Source of the DNA: Ligula intestinalis
Taxonomy: Eukaryota > Platyhelminthes > Cestoda > Diphyllobothriidea > Diphyllobothriidae
Assembly: GCA_036362985.1 (NCBI GenBank)
Contig: JAYGXS010000004.1
Coordinates: forward strand, 1,125,143-1,189,142
Direction: 5' to 3'
DNA length: 64,000 bases
In this document: one piece after another, positions 1-12,886 of the stretch
Numbering within the stretch: the stretch's first letter is position 1
Layout of the letters: every line of letters begins with the position of its first letter
The notes under the pieces: generated by a model
The model's database searches: none
What the model saw: the letters and a program-made list of their open reading frames with translations, nothing else
What the model was told of the DNA's origin: nothing
Position numbers and translations under genes: made by a program

Positions 1-2383
1 GACCATTTTTCTGGGTTAATTTATGAAGGGGGGAAGCGATGTGTGCGAAGTTACGGATGAAGCGGCGGTAGTAAGACATGAGACCGAGGAAACTTCTCAG
101 TTCTGTCTGGTTGGAGGGCACTGGCCATGTACGGATAAGTTGCACGCGGTCGTGAAGAGGTGCGAAGTGACCAGGGGATATGTGGTGACCCAGGAACTCA
201 ACTTCGGGGCGGAGGAAAAGGCATTTTTTTGGATTGAGGGTAAGACCAGAATCGCGTAAAGCTTCTAGAACGAGGCGGAGATTATAATTATGTTGTGCGA
301 CCGAGTCCCCGAAAACGATGATATCGTCGAGGTAAACAAGGCAGGTGTGGGGGACCAGATGTCTAAGGACCCGAAACATCAGCCGCTGGAAAGTTGCCGC
401 GGCGTTGCACAGGCCGAAAGGCATAGTCTGGAATTCGAAGAGGCCTTGTGGAACGGTAAAGGCCGTCTTCTGGCGGTCGTTAGGGTGCACCTCTACTTGC
501 CAGTAGCCGGACTTGAGGTCAAGGGTAGAGAACCACCGGGCGTTTCCGAGGGACTCCAGCGTATCATCGAGTCGGGGAAGTGGGAAGGAGTCGCGCGTCG
601 TGACGGCGTTCAGGCGACGATAGTCGATGCACAGCCGCAATGAGCCATCCTTCTTGGGGACAATGGCAATCGGGGAGGCCCAGGGTGAGGACGAAGGTTG
701 GATGATCTTATGCTTAAGCATGTCGTCTAATAGCTTATCGACCTCGGCGCGGTAGTGGACAGGAATACGGCGGGGGGGTTGCCATACCGGTTTGGCGCCG
801 CCGGTGTCGATATGATGTTGCACGAGGTGGGTACGGCCGAGGGAATCGGTGGACCAGGAGAAGAGGTCAGGGAATTGGGAGAGGAGGTCGCGAAGCTGGT
901 GTACGGCATCAGGTTCAACGGAGTCTATAGGTAGAAGGATATCGTCAAGGGGGGTGGGGGCGAGAGCGACTGCGGCCATTACAGTATTGTAAACGAGGTC
1001 AAAATCAGTATCGGGATCCGGGGGAGGGATGGAATTAGGAGGTGAGGGTGTACTGGTTTGTGCAAGGACGAGACGTCGGTCGCGGGTGTAGAGTACGCAG
1101 TTATGATCAGTGAGAAAATCTAGACCGAGAACAACCGGCCATGGGCTGGAGGGGGTAACTAAAAAATTGTGAACAATTTCAGAATCGCACAAAGAGAAAG
1201 GTAGGGAAATAGAGCCTAAAATTGGGATCTGAGAGCCGTTAGCTGCCTGTATAGGGCGAGGCCGGGACAAGGGTTCTATGCGGCATCTAAAAGTGTGGGG
1301 AATGCTAGATGGAGTTACGAGGGAAACGCTAGCACCGGTATCAACTAACGCCTTGAAAGTGTGATTGTCAATAAGGACGGAGACAATAAAGGTGGAAGTA
1401 AGGGAAGGTTCATCGAAGGTCAGAAGAATAGGGGACTTACAGGGTTGATTGTGGCCGCATCGACGAGCATCGGGGCCGAACGCCGCGCAGTAACGGCACC
1501 CAGGGTTGTGTTGTGGAAATCGTACGGGAAGGCCCGGTTTCGAGGGGGCGGTGCGGGGCGGCGGGCAGGTAGGATGAGGAAGGGCCGGTGTGGTATTGGT
1601 GACTGGAGTGCGGTCAGAGGATAGCTGGAAGGCCGGGGAGTTGTAATGATCCGTATACTGGCGACAGCGCCGGATGGCGGTGGGGAGGTCGGGAGGAGAT
1701 TCGATCAGGAAATGGTCCATGACGGTATGGTCACGGAGGCCAGTGGTGAAGCGGTAGAGGATAAGGCGGTCCCGTGCTATTTTTGGAATATCGGGGTATG
1801 CCATCCGGGCATAACGGGTAAGTTCAAGTGCGAATTCAGCTGGGGATTGTTGGGGCTGCTGTTTCAGGCTGTTGAAGTACACGGCTGCGGCGCCGGCGGA
1901 CATTTGGTTATCGAAGAGGGAAAGCAGGGTAGCCTGAGCATCAGCGAAGGGTGTGGATAAGGTAATACCAGAAGACAGAGCCAATTCGCAGGCGTCGGGA
2001 TCAAGGAAGTTGAGGGTATATCGAGTATGTTCGTCGGAGGGAATGTCAGCCAGGAAAATATACAATCGGGCGAGCCATTGTCTGAAGTTTTGGCCGGGCT
2101 GGAAGGTTTGGGGTACTAGAAGAGTGTTCGGGGTGTGGGGGGCTGCTGTGGGGGGTTGGGGGCGTGGAATGTAGGGTTGGGGAAATATAACTGGTGGGGA
2201 AAAGGGGCCGGCACCGGCTGCCACCATTGTAACGTCCGAGCGGGGCCAGCCAAACGGGTTGTTAGGAGCCGAAACTGGGATCAGTGGAGGTTGTACAGGT
2301 TTTGGTCTTTCGCAGAAGATACTCCCTAAAAGATGATCCATCTCATCAAAAGGAGAATTATGATTATCTCCAAAAGCATCCAT
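1..2383 (-). mobile_element. Ty3/gypsy retrotransposon gag-pol ORF, partial at the left edge, uninterrupted
   Basis: One minus-strand frame has no stop from an ATG at 2381-2383 to the window edge (794 codons); the first in-frame stop upstream is at 2420-2422. The N-terminal ~270 residues are gag-like: Pro-rich start, then a segment with GQNFRQWLARL and a helical core. A Cys/His cluster (CRYCAAFGPDARRCGH) near residues 305-320 resembles a degenerate zinc knuckle. The retropepsin motif ALVDTGASVSLV has its Asp at residue 348, with a later VVLGLDFL flap-end block. Reverse transcriptase follows, with LDLKSGYWQVEV and YLDDIIV (Asp 686-687). The right-hand part reads toward the connection to RNase H, which with integrase would lie outside the window. 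Gag and pol are fused in one frame, as in several Ty3/gypsy lineages. Lack of any disruption suggests a recent insertion. Orientation and family are secure; lineage is not assigned. Confidence 0.93.
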
Positions 2384-2700
2384 GGGAAAATATGAGAATA
2401 TGGCAAGTGAATGTAAAGTTTATTGTATAGATAACTGAGTAGAAAAATCTCGATGAAAAGTGTAATAAAGAAACGTTAACTTAACGTTGGGGTGCAGAAT
2501 GTGAAGGAGGAGTACAAAATAAAGTCCGTCGGTGAAACACGACCGCGAGCCGTGACTTCCTACAAAAAAAACCAAAAAATCCTTTCAGACAACCATGGAA
2601 ACCAATTCAAACGAACGAAGGTCCGGGTGGTTCGTTACAGCTGTTTAGTAATTCGCAGTAGAGAGTGTAAGGTATTCTTTTGATAAAAGTTTTATTAACA
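2384..2700 (-). other. Leader / possible 5' LTR region of the Ty3/gypsy element
   Basis: Directly upstream (minus strand) of the gag ATG. A CCA followed by TG at 2593-2597 would suit a primer-binding site abutting an LTR end on the minus strand, but no LTR partner is in the window and the tRNA match was not established. Treated as leader with an undefined LTR boundary. Confidence 0.25.
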
Positions 2701-5700
2701 AGGCATATTATAAATGTCATATGTGAAACGAGAAATTTTTACAGGAGTAGGATTGTCAAACTTAATAAGTTTCGGTGCTTTTGGTAAACCAGAATATTCA
2801 TGGGAAAATCATATCGAGGTTATAATCTCATGAGATTGTGCATGTGCATGCCCAACATTTATCGTGTCTAGCACATTTAAGCTCGTCCATATCGCTCAAT
2901 CACCTTCTTCTTTTTGAAATGCTGAAAAAATTCAGCAGATATAATAAACAGAAGATGAATTAAACAGGGACAGAAATTGGTAACATTTGAAGAGTTGTAC
3001 GCATGTGCCCTGGGAAATTGTGACGCCCTTCTGTGTCCTCGTAAGGCTCTCCTTTCAAAACGTATATCTTCCCAAAAAAGCAACGAAAGTCGCGACATAT
3101 TACCAATATATAGCGAACTCAGTTAATTATCGGCACTATTGTCAGTCAGTACTATAGTGCGCTACTATACAGGAGAATTCGATATGTTGGAGTTGTTCAC
3201 GCAACCTGACAAGTCAACTGCCATTGTTCCACACGTTGTAGCTATCGCGCGGCCTTCTGGTCTGTGCGAATTAGGAAGAACTTCACCCAAAGAATGTTCG
3301 ATATATTCCGGAAAAAAGTAACCGTCGCTAGTAACACAGTGAGCATGCCGTGCCATTTGAGGGTTTTGCTGGCAAAACTTGCTTGTCTTGACTCATTTTT
3401 TGGCATCCTGAAGTAGTTTTTCTCCCATAGCAAGCCCACTGACGTAGGTATGCACAAATAAAGATAGCACATCCACTTATGTCTTTAGTAGCATTAAGAT
3501 GAGAGCGGATGCTGGTCGTGGCGTCGAGGTGATGCAGGGGTCACGTACTTTTGACAACGTTAGTTATGAACCGACGGCTGTCCTGTGAGAGACCTCGGTT
3601 GCAGACGTAGTCACGTCCGAATGCTTTCCACCCCTTCCGCTTATCTGCCGCCTGCGCTGACTTTGCTACCGATGCGTACAACTTTCCGTCGAAGGAATTG
3701 ATAGTTGGTTGGATTAAGCCGTAGGCCTGCGTCTCAATTTCTGTGGCACCACGGTTCCGTTCTGCTTGTGTTTAGCAGAGAGGAAATCTTTAGGTGAATA
3801 CCGTCGGCCTGTCTTGGAAATGTGGCTGCGTTATTGTGAAGCCCAGGCTACATCTTCTCGAACTGTACTTGTAATAGGATAAATGCGGCTTTTATAGGCC
3901 GTGAGGTTCAATCCTCACCTGCCAATAATCCAGGCTAAAGATCCAAAATAGAGAGGCATCTAAAGTCAAAAAGGACATCGACAGTAACGCCTGTGCGATA
4001 TAATTGAAACGAGTCATTTGTAGTCAAAACGTTCACATACTGGTAATATGCACAAATCTTAATTTGTAATCCTTTGGCCTGAGCATGACGAACGATGTCC
4101 ACAAAAAGCATTAGGACCTCATTCTTCCGGTTTTCAGCATCACTTCCATTTGTGGGTACTGGTATCCTTCGGGACAGTTGCTAGCCTGTTTGGCCCAGTT
4201 CATCTCAGTGGAGTATCGAGTGGAAGTAGTGCTGCCAATACCATTTTTATCCCAAGAGATGTCCTGGAAGGACAAAAGTAACGACTGAATGGCTGCTTTA
4301 GTAGTCACTGAGAATTCGTATTTGAAACAAGCACACCGTCAATATCGATGTGGGCTAAGTTAACTGCGGCTTCCATTGTATCACCTTTGGGTGTTCATTA
4401 TTGGAGGTAAACACATGAATCTGTTTCTCATAAATTTTGTATTCGTGCTTCTCTGGTATATCTGTGGCTAAAAGTAAATCTCACGCAACGTTACGCATCA
4501 CAAGGGCGTTGGTGTTTTTGCGCAAATGTGCGAATTTTAACAACTAGACTTTTCAGTGCTGCTTAAAGACGACTCATTTGCTGTAGATTATCCTGGGAGG
4601 TACTTCTCTCGTGTTTTCTGACCGAATCGACCCTAAGACAGTATCTACGCGTTATCTAGAGATAGTTGGACACGTGTATCCATAATAGGCATAATTGATT
4701 CAAGGTTAACATAAAATAAGTAGAGTATTTCAAGAGAAAAGACAAAAAGTTCCCGGTAGGGGCACTAGCGAATAGACGATGCGGGTTCTTCTATGTGGTT
4801 GCCGTTGACCGGGTGACACTGGCACTGCTGCTCTGTGGGTTGATATATACATTGGCGCTAGACGAAGTCAGGTGGAATGTATCGAACGGGGTTTGCGACC
4901 AGTTGTCTGAAGCGACTTGGGTGTTGTTCGTTGGATGTCAATATGAAGTTGGCGCCTATGTGTGCCACTGGTTCCTTCGATATGTGTGAACCTAATAGTG
5001 CAATCGAATGCCTTCTCCAGAGAGCAGTTGTCCTAACTAACGTATTGGTTTCCAGAAAATTGTAAGGGGTTTATTGTGGCCGTTGTCTTCGGTTAAGTAC
5101 CTAGTCACTGGTTTGGCCTACTGCCGGTTGTGCTGTAACCAGACATCGTATACAGTACGCTGCTTGATAGGCCAACTTTAAGAGCCTGACCTAAGGTGTT
5201 TAAACGGGGTCCTACGTCCTTCGGCCTGTGGAAATTTTTCCGTCAAAAAAGTCTACCCAGTCAGCCAAGTCTTTCGTTCTGTCAAGGGCATAAAAGGGTT
5301 GACGAATAGCATTTCGATCGATGACATTATAGGGCTCATTGGGTTGGACCTACTCGCAACTCTTATGCTACCCGAGTCAGTCGAAGTGCAATTTTCTGTC
5401 CAGACTTAGCCGAAATCTGCTTCAAAAAATTTTTTTCGCTGCTTTTATAATCCCGTAGCTGGTTTCATCATAATGCGTATTAACGCATTACATTCAAGGG
5501 AAACAGAAATTGTCATTGCATTTTTCACTGACATTGAATGTGCCGAGCCCATAAAAAATCTTCTGGACGACTTGCACTGTCTTATCAGATTGAGTTCGAT
5601 ACCTCTGGTCTTTTTAATGGTGCTCCCTCGCTCTTTACTTGTAAAGAATACCCCTCTTGTCTCCCAATTTTCCTTTTACAGTCTAGTTTGCTCTCATTCT

Positions 5701-6227
5701 ACACAGAGTTTTGTCTGTACGCAAGTTACCTTCTAGTAAACACGTGTCTAGATGGTCCTATATGATTCTTAAGTCTGGTTGTATCCGTCGATTTTCATGA
5801 TTCGCGACCAGTGTTTCGATGTGGGTCACACGTTGGACGTCGTCGGGAACGACGGACTTGCTAGTTTTAATTTACAGTCGTTGCCTACTGTTTATTTCAC
5901 AAGTAACCATAATTTTACGTTAAGGCAGCAACCACCCATGGCAACAATTCGAGTTGATTCATTCGCCGTCACCGTCGTTTCTAACAGCACCCTACTCGCC
6001 ATCGAGGTCATAACAGAGCTCGATGGCCAAGCCCAGCACCAATATCCGTCCTTTCGGGTCACGCGTTTCTTATATTGAAAACACAATCGCAGTATCTGAT
6101 GCGCGCAGGCACGCTGACTTGCGCGCAAGTTAGTTTATAGTGACGTTGGCCTTGCGTAGCGTCTACCACAGTCTTCCGTTGCTTGGCTGGCGTGGCGTGC
6201 CGCTAGACCCACCTTGTGTGTGTATGT
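2701..6227. other. Unassigned intergenic sequence
   Basis: No exon, RNA gene or recognisable mobile element was found. Short open frames such as 5473-5736 and 5779-6078 show no family motifs and no convincing splice context. The stretch may include decayed repeats below what can be recognised by eye. Confidence 0.4.
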
Positions 6228-6470
6228 CTTATTGACTTTGTCTTTACACCGGAAACGGAGGTGGGAGCGGCGAGCGAGTGGGTAGATTTTCCGCGAGTCT
6301 GCCTAAACTCATCTTTTCTCTCGCGGTAGTTCTCTGCGTTGCTTCTGCTTGCTGTGGCCTTCGTGTTGCTAGCCCAGCTTGCCTCCGTGTGTGTTGCGGC
6401 TTGCTTCAGCGTTCGCTGCGGCTGTTGGAGCGCGTGGTGCCCATCGTCGAAATCGACGGGGGAACTGTCG
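6228..6470. repeat. Dispersed repeat R1, copy 1
   Basis: About 243 bases closely match 30243-30483 in the same orientation, from a shared CTTTACACCGGAAACGGAGG block to a shared GAAATCGACGGGGGAACTGTC end. Differences include indels that break frame, so it is not evidently coding. Flanks differ, so it is an interspersed repeat rather than a segmental duplication. Confidence 0.75.
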
Positions 6471-7114
6471 ATGTATGGCATTCGTTATATGTGTGCATCC
6501 CAATAACGCATGTTGTGCTCTGATCTGAGTCCGCCTTCCTTCAGCGCATCAACTACGTTGTCCGTTTTAGGGGCACAAGTAGGAATCTATCAATACAGAC
6601 ACACCGAATGCTTGCAGATAGCCTGGAGAAAAACCCGATCAGCCCCAAAACTGGCTCACTACACTAATCAAACTCTCGGGTTGTAAACAGCTGAAAAAAA
6701 GATAGGGGATGGAGCTCAAAAGACTCGCCTCGAGCCAATCGCTTCTCATAAAAAAAAACTTTTAGAGGCCAGTAAACCAAGCTACAAGTAGAATTAATTA
6801 GGGATCCTTGGAACCCCTTAATTTCCTTGTCGACCCTGCGTAGGTCGCTTGTGCAGCGAGATTGGTTCATATAGGACTTGAATTCCGGGCGCCACAAGCA
6901 GTCCTATCCGAAAAATACGCGGATTTTACAAATATCCTTAAACAGCCGCGGAAAAGAACACGAATATATAGCCTTCCATAGTTTTCTTTAAATTAGCTTT
7001 GGTTTTAATCTACGACTGTATAGTGAATGTACGAACAGGGATTTTTGTCAAACAGTCGAAGACCTCCACGGATGGCAATACCTTACTCCCATCGCTTTCC
7101 TAGTTGACATATTC
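6471..7114. other. Unassigned sequence
   Basis: Nothing recognised on either strand; only short frames without motifs. Confidence 0.4.
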
Positions 7115-7436
7115 ATGAAGTTTCTTGGGAGTGTTGAATACAGGCGGGTCCCCAACAGCCGCTCAGATTCTTTGTTCGAGGTTGTCTCCTCTAACACTCT
7201 GGCTCAATAACCTAACCACGAGGCAACGGGGGCAAGCAAACCTATTAAATGGCGGTTCACGCTCGTCATGTCACAGTGTCGTCATTGGGACTTGTGTTCT
7301 TTTCTGAAGCAGTCGGTGCGCCAGACCTCAACCCTCCGCTCCCTGGTAACACTGTCGCTGCTGCGTCCGCGACTGCCGATTCGCCAGACCCCGGATCCTG
7401 CTTATTTCGCAGCTAACCTTCACTGAAGGCCGCGCC
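7115..7436 (-). mobile_element. RTE-like LINE, isolated 5' region fragment
   Basis: The reverse complement matches the leader of the LINE at 17.2-17.55 kb, including the GCGAAATAAGCAGG block, the 'gaaccgccattaaata' block and the segment just before that LINE's ATG. No endonuclease or RT follows, so only the 5' end of the element is present. Confidence 0.75.
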
Positions 7437-9454
7437 AGGTAGACAGCAGCTAAGCTAACGACTTCATAGACTTTGCCTCTGGTGGATCATGCTACATATT
7501 AGTGTTATGACCCTTCCTTATTGAGGCCTACAATATCGAAGTCTGTTGTAACGGTTACAAACTGTGTCGCCAATGTTTTAAAGACTCCAAAGCCGTGTAA
7601 TGGATTGTGGAACCACTACACGTTCGTAGAACTGGATACAATCTCACCTGCGTCGCTGATGTTGTAACAGTAATAAGCTGAGATTTCATCATCTGATTAC
7701 ACCCTGTTTGAATCCCCAAAGAAGCACAAAATAACAACGGCGTAAAAGTGAAAGACAACCGAATGAGGGTTTTATTGTTTACAGAGCCCTGAGTTGCTAC
7801 TGCGGGCGAAGCCCGGGCTGATGTGGACTGCGTCCAGTCATGCCTAAGGGTGTCTGCAACTCTCTATGTGAGATGTGACAGTTGCTTATGAGTGATTGTC
7901 AGGCGAGTTCACGTGTTGCATGGTTGATGCATTGGAATAAAGTCATCTGCTGGGTGACCGCGGATTGAGATGCTCGCGTTGCTCGCGTGCGTGTGTATGT
8001 GCGAGGGAATATCAGTTAAATGTCATCATATAGGGCCAGTAACAATGAATAAACAAGACCTTGAGGCAGTCCACATTGACAAAGGAATCCTTTTTGACAG
8101 TCGGAATCAGGCGCCACGCATCTGCCACAAATATCAACTTCCCCTGCATCGTCTCAATCGTAGTCAAGTCTTGGACTTAACGACACATTTCGTCAGCAGA
8201 TTTTGTTTGAAAGGTAGACTACGGTTTTTATTGAGGTGCTGAGGGCTCTCTGGCTTATGCACTGAAATTGTCCGCTGATTAGTTGATTGTGGCTCACGCC
8301 TGTTTGGCATTCTGCCGTCAGCATTCGGCATCCACCGATTAGGCGCTCTACCGCAGCCAAATTTTCATTTTAATCATCTTCCCTTCCCTGCGATTGGGGA
8401 GCATAGTCATTATCTGGGCCCTCATCTCTATATTCTTGTCCTTCCTCAAGTAATGAGGCCCATTTTATGCTAATTTTTATGTGTACAGTGACTGTTTTTA
8501 TTGCTTTGTTTTTATTTTGCAGGTAACCACGTGACTATCCGACAGCTTTGGGTCGAAATTGGACGGCACAATGACCTTCAAGCCACGGCACGTGACTACG
8601 CGACTTGTGCTTAAATTCGCCAGGTGGAGGGCTGATCGTAAAAGGTTTCGCTGTCCGGCCCAGGGATACTGGCCCTTAAGACTCCCCCGGCGATATTTTG
8701 ATAAACATACTAGCCTTTTTACAGCTGGTACCTTAACGTGGGGACCACTTTCACTACAGCGTGCATCTTCTCCAAATAAATACATATTTTTTCAGTTCTG
8801 TGGTTGTCTTTTGCGGACCTATCGCACTGCGCGGTATTGGCACCCAACTTATTGCCTGATTTGCCTTTTTGTTAAGTTGCCTGACCTCTTTTTGGGGCAG
8901 TCCGATGTCTTAACAATCGCGCCTGATAAGCAAAATATTTTGTAAGTTGATCCCCCAGGCCACTACTGCTAATTTTTTTACCTCCGTTCAGTTTTAACCC
9001 TGTGGTATACTTCTGCCACGTCCGTGTCACTTTAGAAGGATCAGCAACAAAGTTAGACCGGGAGACAGGTTAAGCACATGTCGCAACGGGCTTTACTTAT
9101 GGTTCCTGTGACACGGTTGTTCGGATCGGTGACTGACGTTGGCTTGCCAATCTGTTATCTTAAGGCACCGTTGGGTGACTTTTACTGATGCCAAACGAGT
9201 CGAAGGGGCTCGTGCCATGCCCCACAGAGACATTTAGAAGTCGATCGTCATCGAGGGGTTTAAGCAACCTACACCAGAGCATAGATCCTACCACTAGACG
9301 AAATTCACCCGTTGTGTAACTAAGAGAGTACTGTGGGTTCAATTGTACGCGTCAGACTTCTTTGTCTTCCTGTCAGATTATGGTGGCAAGATGGCGCGAA
9401 TTGAGTTAAGTTGTGCAATTTCACGTGTATATACATGTGGGGAGAGAGAAGGTT
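7437..9454. other. Unassigned sequence
   Basis: The longest frame, 8559-8945 (128 codons), has no recognisable motif and an overlapping antisense frame. No exon could be supported. Confidence 0.4.
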
Positions 9455-9722
9455 ATTAGATCACCGGGACATTTTCTTTTTTATCCAAGTTTTCGAACTC
9501 GAAAGAGGTAGGGTGTTAGGGATGATTAAGCACCAGTGATGCCACTTCGGAGGTGACTGCGTAGGACTCTGTATGCCGGCGAGAGATCGATTGGTTGTTT
9601 TATCATCGGAGGCCCAAGTTTCAGTCAATTTGCCGTTTGTCTTGCTTCTGGACTGGGCGATTATCATTCTGGCTGCGAGGTTAAATTCGTGACCTGGGGT
9701 GTGGGTGTGGATAGTCACTTGT
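9455..9722 (-). mobile_element. Penelope-like element fragment, GIY-YIG type C, C-terminal part
   Basis: The minus strand encodes PGHEFNLAARMIIAQSRSK followed by TETWASDDKTTNRSL. This is the block after the GIY-YIG motif in Penelope endonucleases: His-containing 'GHxF', then the 'EAW/TW..INR' block. It resembles the pieces at 24.8 kb and 41.1 kb. The catalytic GIY-YIG strand and the RT are missing. Fragment only. Confidence 0.7.
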
Positions 9723-10059
9723 CGTCAGCCCGTCGAACGAATGAAGTTGAGCGGAGCACAGTAACTGGGGATAAATTTTGTCCGTTAGTACTGTAGCGTG
9801 ACCGGTCCGCCAGCCTGCTCCGTTCGATCAATGTTGTATGAACTGAACTTTAAGCAGGTTTGAGAGCTCCCCCGCTACCGATTTAAAGAAGTACGCCACA
9901 ACGTTCTCATTTGTCCGCCAACCAGAAAGGCTGTACAGGTTCCTGGTATCTTTCATCTCCCAATCTTTCTCACTGGTTGACGCGAGTGAAGATGTCGACG
10001 ATTCGTCGGTCGTTTTCCGACATTTGGACGTTATTGCATGAGGTAGCTTGGGAATGGCG
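9723..10059. other. Unassigned sequence
   Basis: Nothing recognised. Confidence 0.4.
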
Positions 10060-10228
10060 GCTACGGGCGGGTCCCCAACAACCGTTCGGATTGTTTGCTC
10101 AAGCGCTTTAGCCCAAGATCAGCGGTAGCAAGCGAACTTGTTTAATGGCGGTTCTCGCTTGCCGTGTCACAGTGGCTTTTGATGGGCCAGACCTCAGTCT
10201 GCCGCACCCCGGTAGCACTACTGAGATT
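10060..10228 (-). mobile_element. RTE-like LINE, second isolated 5' region fragment
   Basis: Shares the GGGCGGGTCCCCAACA start and the 'ggccagacctcag...ccgcaccc' block with the 7.1 kb copy and, inverted, with the leader at 17.2-17.5 kb. It carries internal deletions and no coding body. Confidence 0.65.
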
Positions 10229-10624
10229 AGCGGCCCACTGCCGTGTTGTGTTTACCAAGGAAGCACATGAGTCGCCGTGCAGATAGCTTAAAGCATGCCA
10301 TGGTGTCACCATTCTTCTTTCGTCCGGCGCTGATCGGTAGAGTTTCGTGATGAGCCATGAAGTATGTTTAGCTTTGTCCACTGTGCTTCTGTATTGGTTG
10401 TGAAGATGGTGCCGTCGCCTCAAAATCTGGCCAAAGGTTGTGCTTAACTGGGGTTTCTGTTGCACAAGTTGGGGGCAGGCGTGATGTGGCGTGTTCCGGA
10501 AAGCTTTTTATCCTGTCTATTTGCTTTCTGATGTTTTGCTGTTCTATCCCATCCTTCCCCTCCAGGTCCACTTGACCCGCGTGCTGCACTAGAAGGAAAC
10601 CGTGTCGATATATGTACCCTGAAG

Positions 10625-10925
10625 AATGTGCGCAGAATGGCAATACCGACGAAGATTAGAACGGCCATTTCCGGCTTGTTGGCCCTCATCAGATAGCCGT
10701 ACCCAACCACAAGTTGTGCCCCACCAGAGGTTTGAACCCGTGACCTTGTTAGAAGTCCAACGCTCTAACCACTGCTCTACGGGCTCGTTGCCTTGCCAGT
10801 TTTGGTTGCGAACAAACACAGTAACAGATGGGTGCTCACCGATCGATTACGGAGCTCACTCGTCCTGTTATGCCTTCCGGCTCATTCTCGAGCTCCGCTG
10901 GCAGCCGCACATCGGCCAGTAGTCT
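10625..10925 (-). mobile_element. tRNA-derived SINE (family A), first of a cluster
   Basis: The reverse strand holds a tRNA-like head: GAGCCCGTAGAGCAGTGG (A box), GTTGGACTTCTAAC (anticodon-arm-like, would read UCU, Arg) and GGGTTCAAACC (B box). A body with 'GGTTGGGTACGGCTATCTGATGA' type sequence follows. The same head and body recur at least ten times in the window. The preceding ~130 bases are also shared between copies, so the element is longer than head plus body. Confidence 0.8.
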
Positions 10926-10934
10926 AGGCAGATA

Positions 10935-11200
10935 ATGATGCCGGCAAAGACTAGTGACACTTGAATGGCCATTTCTGGCTTATTAGCCATTATCAGACAG
11001 CCATACCCAACCCCAAGTGATGCCCCATCTGAGGTTCAATCCCGCGACCTTTTTGATAACAAGCATAACGTTCGAAACATCGAGCCACGAGCTCGTTGTC
11101 TTGCCGGTTAAAATCAGAAGGTACTGACACTCGTTGGTGAATGTTCACCGATCGCTAACGAATATCACTCGTCCAAGTCTGCCAGCAGCCACTAAACGAC
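10935..11200 (-). mobile_element. SINE family A, second copy in cluster
   Basis: Same arrangement as its neighbour: body, decayed tRNA-like head (B box side near 11036, 'gagccacgagctcgttg' head end near 11090), then the shared 'ttcaccgatcgctaacga' segment. Same orientation as the neighbour. Confidence 0.75.
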
Positions 11201-11204
11201 TAGG

Positions 11205-11560
11205 CAGACATACATTTCCCAGGGTCGGATCCGCGACGTTGTTATGTAGAAGTCCAACGTTGCTAGCGTAGCCCGATATTGAGCTCGAAGGCATGATGGA
11301 ACGAGTGAGCTCCTAAATCGATCGGGGAGCGTCCATATACACCTCTTATGTATGTATGTATGTATGTTTGGTTTGATTGATAAGTTAGAACCGACAAAGA
11401 CCAAAGAATCTGGAATGGTCGTTTCTGACTCATTAGTTATTATCAGCCAGCCATACCAAATCCCAGATGTGGATACTATGCTAGTGTAGCGCTCACCGAT
11501 CCCATAATGGAACACGCTTGTTCCGTTGTGTCTGAGAGCTCGATTAAGTATTCTGGCAGG
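11205..11560 (-). mobile_element. SINE family A, decayed fragments
   Basis: Parts of the family A head ('agaagtccaacg'), leader ('gaacgagtgagctcctaaatcgatcgg') and body ('ggtcgtttctgactcatta') recur here, split by a (TATG)n run. The 160-codon frame across this stretch is incidental. Confidence 0.55.
11347..11369. repeat. (TATG)n microsatellite
   Basis: About six tandem TATG units inside decayed SINE sequence. Confidence 0.9.
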
Positions 11561-12847
11561 CAGTCGGTGGGTGGGTACCACACTATCCCAATCCGTATCA
11601 CCGTTCACGCACGATAGGACAGGGGTCCCCTTGCTTAACGGTAGCCTGCTACATTCATTTGCCAAAAATGGCAATCCCAGGAAGTGATAGAGTCAGGGTT
11701 TACGGGCAACCAGCCTACTAACACCGTCAGTAACCTTCCCCATTCATGTTAGGACCTAATGTCTATTTTATTAGTGCGCATGTTGGGTTCTTTTCTTGTT
11801 TCTCATTCTCCTATGTTCCCACAGAAGAAATACAAGTAAAATAAAGGTTAACAAAGACTTTAACTTTAGTTTACGACAGGATTTATTACCAAAAAATCGC
11901 ACGCAAATAGGTTCTCTTGTGCTGACAAAATTTACTGAGGATAATAAAGTCGATCAGGAAAGCCTTGACCATAAATAATTCCGCCAAATCTCACGTTTTT
12001 TAGACAATGTTTCAATAGATCTCAGGCAATGCCTCCAATTCAACGTTAAAGTTGGACATTTTCCTTCTTGGTTCACAGTCTATAGTCACGCGCCTTGTAA
12101 GGCACATTAACGCACTCTCTTGCATTTCTTGTGACCGATTTAAATATGGCACAAAAACACTCAAGGACACGTGAATTCGACACCCGACCCCTTCGGTTTA
12201 CCTGTGTAGACAAGCATGCAGTGGGTACAATAAAATAGGTACGTTCTCCTCGCCAATTAGCAGAGCATCTGCCTTCCGCCTGTTTCGTTCGGTTACAAAA
12301 AACATTCCAAAGGCTGACGTATGTGCTTGTCGTGTTGTCGGAGTGGGGAGGGGGGGGGTGGAGGCGGGGGTATAAGATTTCCCGTCGCCATTCAATGCTC
12401 TTTATGTAATAACCTAGATTTCAGCGAGAACTGCGATGCTGACAGAAGTTCCTTGAGGTCATGACGCCAGTTCCTTCGGCGTTGTCAGGACGCCGACATC
12501 TTGCGCGACCCAAAAAGATCCCTCTTGTGTTGACCCGCACGAATGCATTTTCTTCATCCCGCACGTAGCCCTTGCCATGCTGTGTCCAGTGCATGTCCTG
12601 TCCGAAAATAAGTTGATTAAAACGTCCGCTTACATTGGTCCTGCTCGTCGAAATTAATGTGGGTTTGTGCAGATATTTTAGAACTATTTTCTAACTTTTA
12701 AGACGGACTTCCACGCGTAAATAATTACCAAAACCAGGTAGATAAATAAATTCCCAAGGACAAAAAATGCAATTTACCAAAATTGACGAAACGAGGAAAT
12801 TGTGCTTTTGGATCATATGCAAAGTTCTCATGACAAAGGGGCTTCAG
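11561..12847. other. Unassigned sequence
   Basis: Nothing recognised. A short G-rich run near 12345-12370 makes spurious frames. Confidence 0.4.
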
Positions 12848-12886
12848 AAGACGAAGCGACCACCAGAACAAGAGTTTCACTGTTCT

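Noticed and set aside
11192..11674. 160-codon minus-strand frame
   Set aside because: Runs through decayed SINE sequence and a (TATG)n run.
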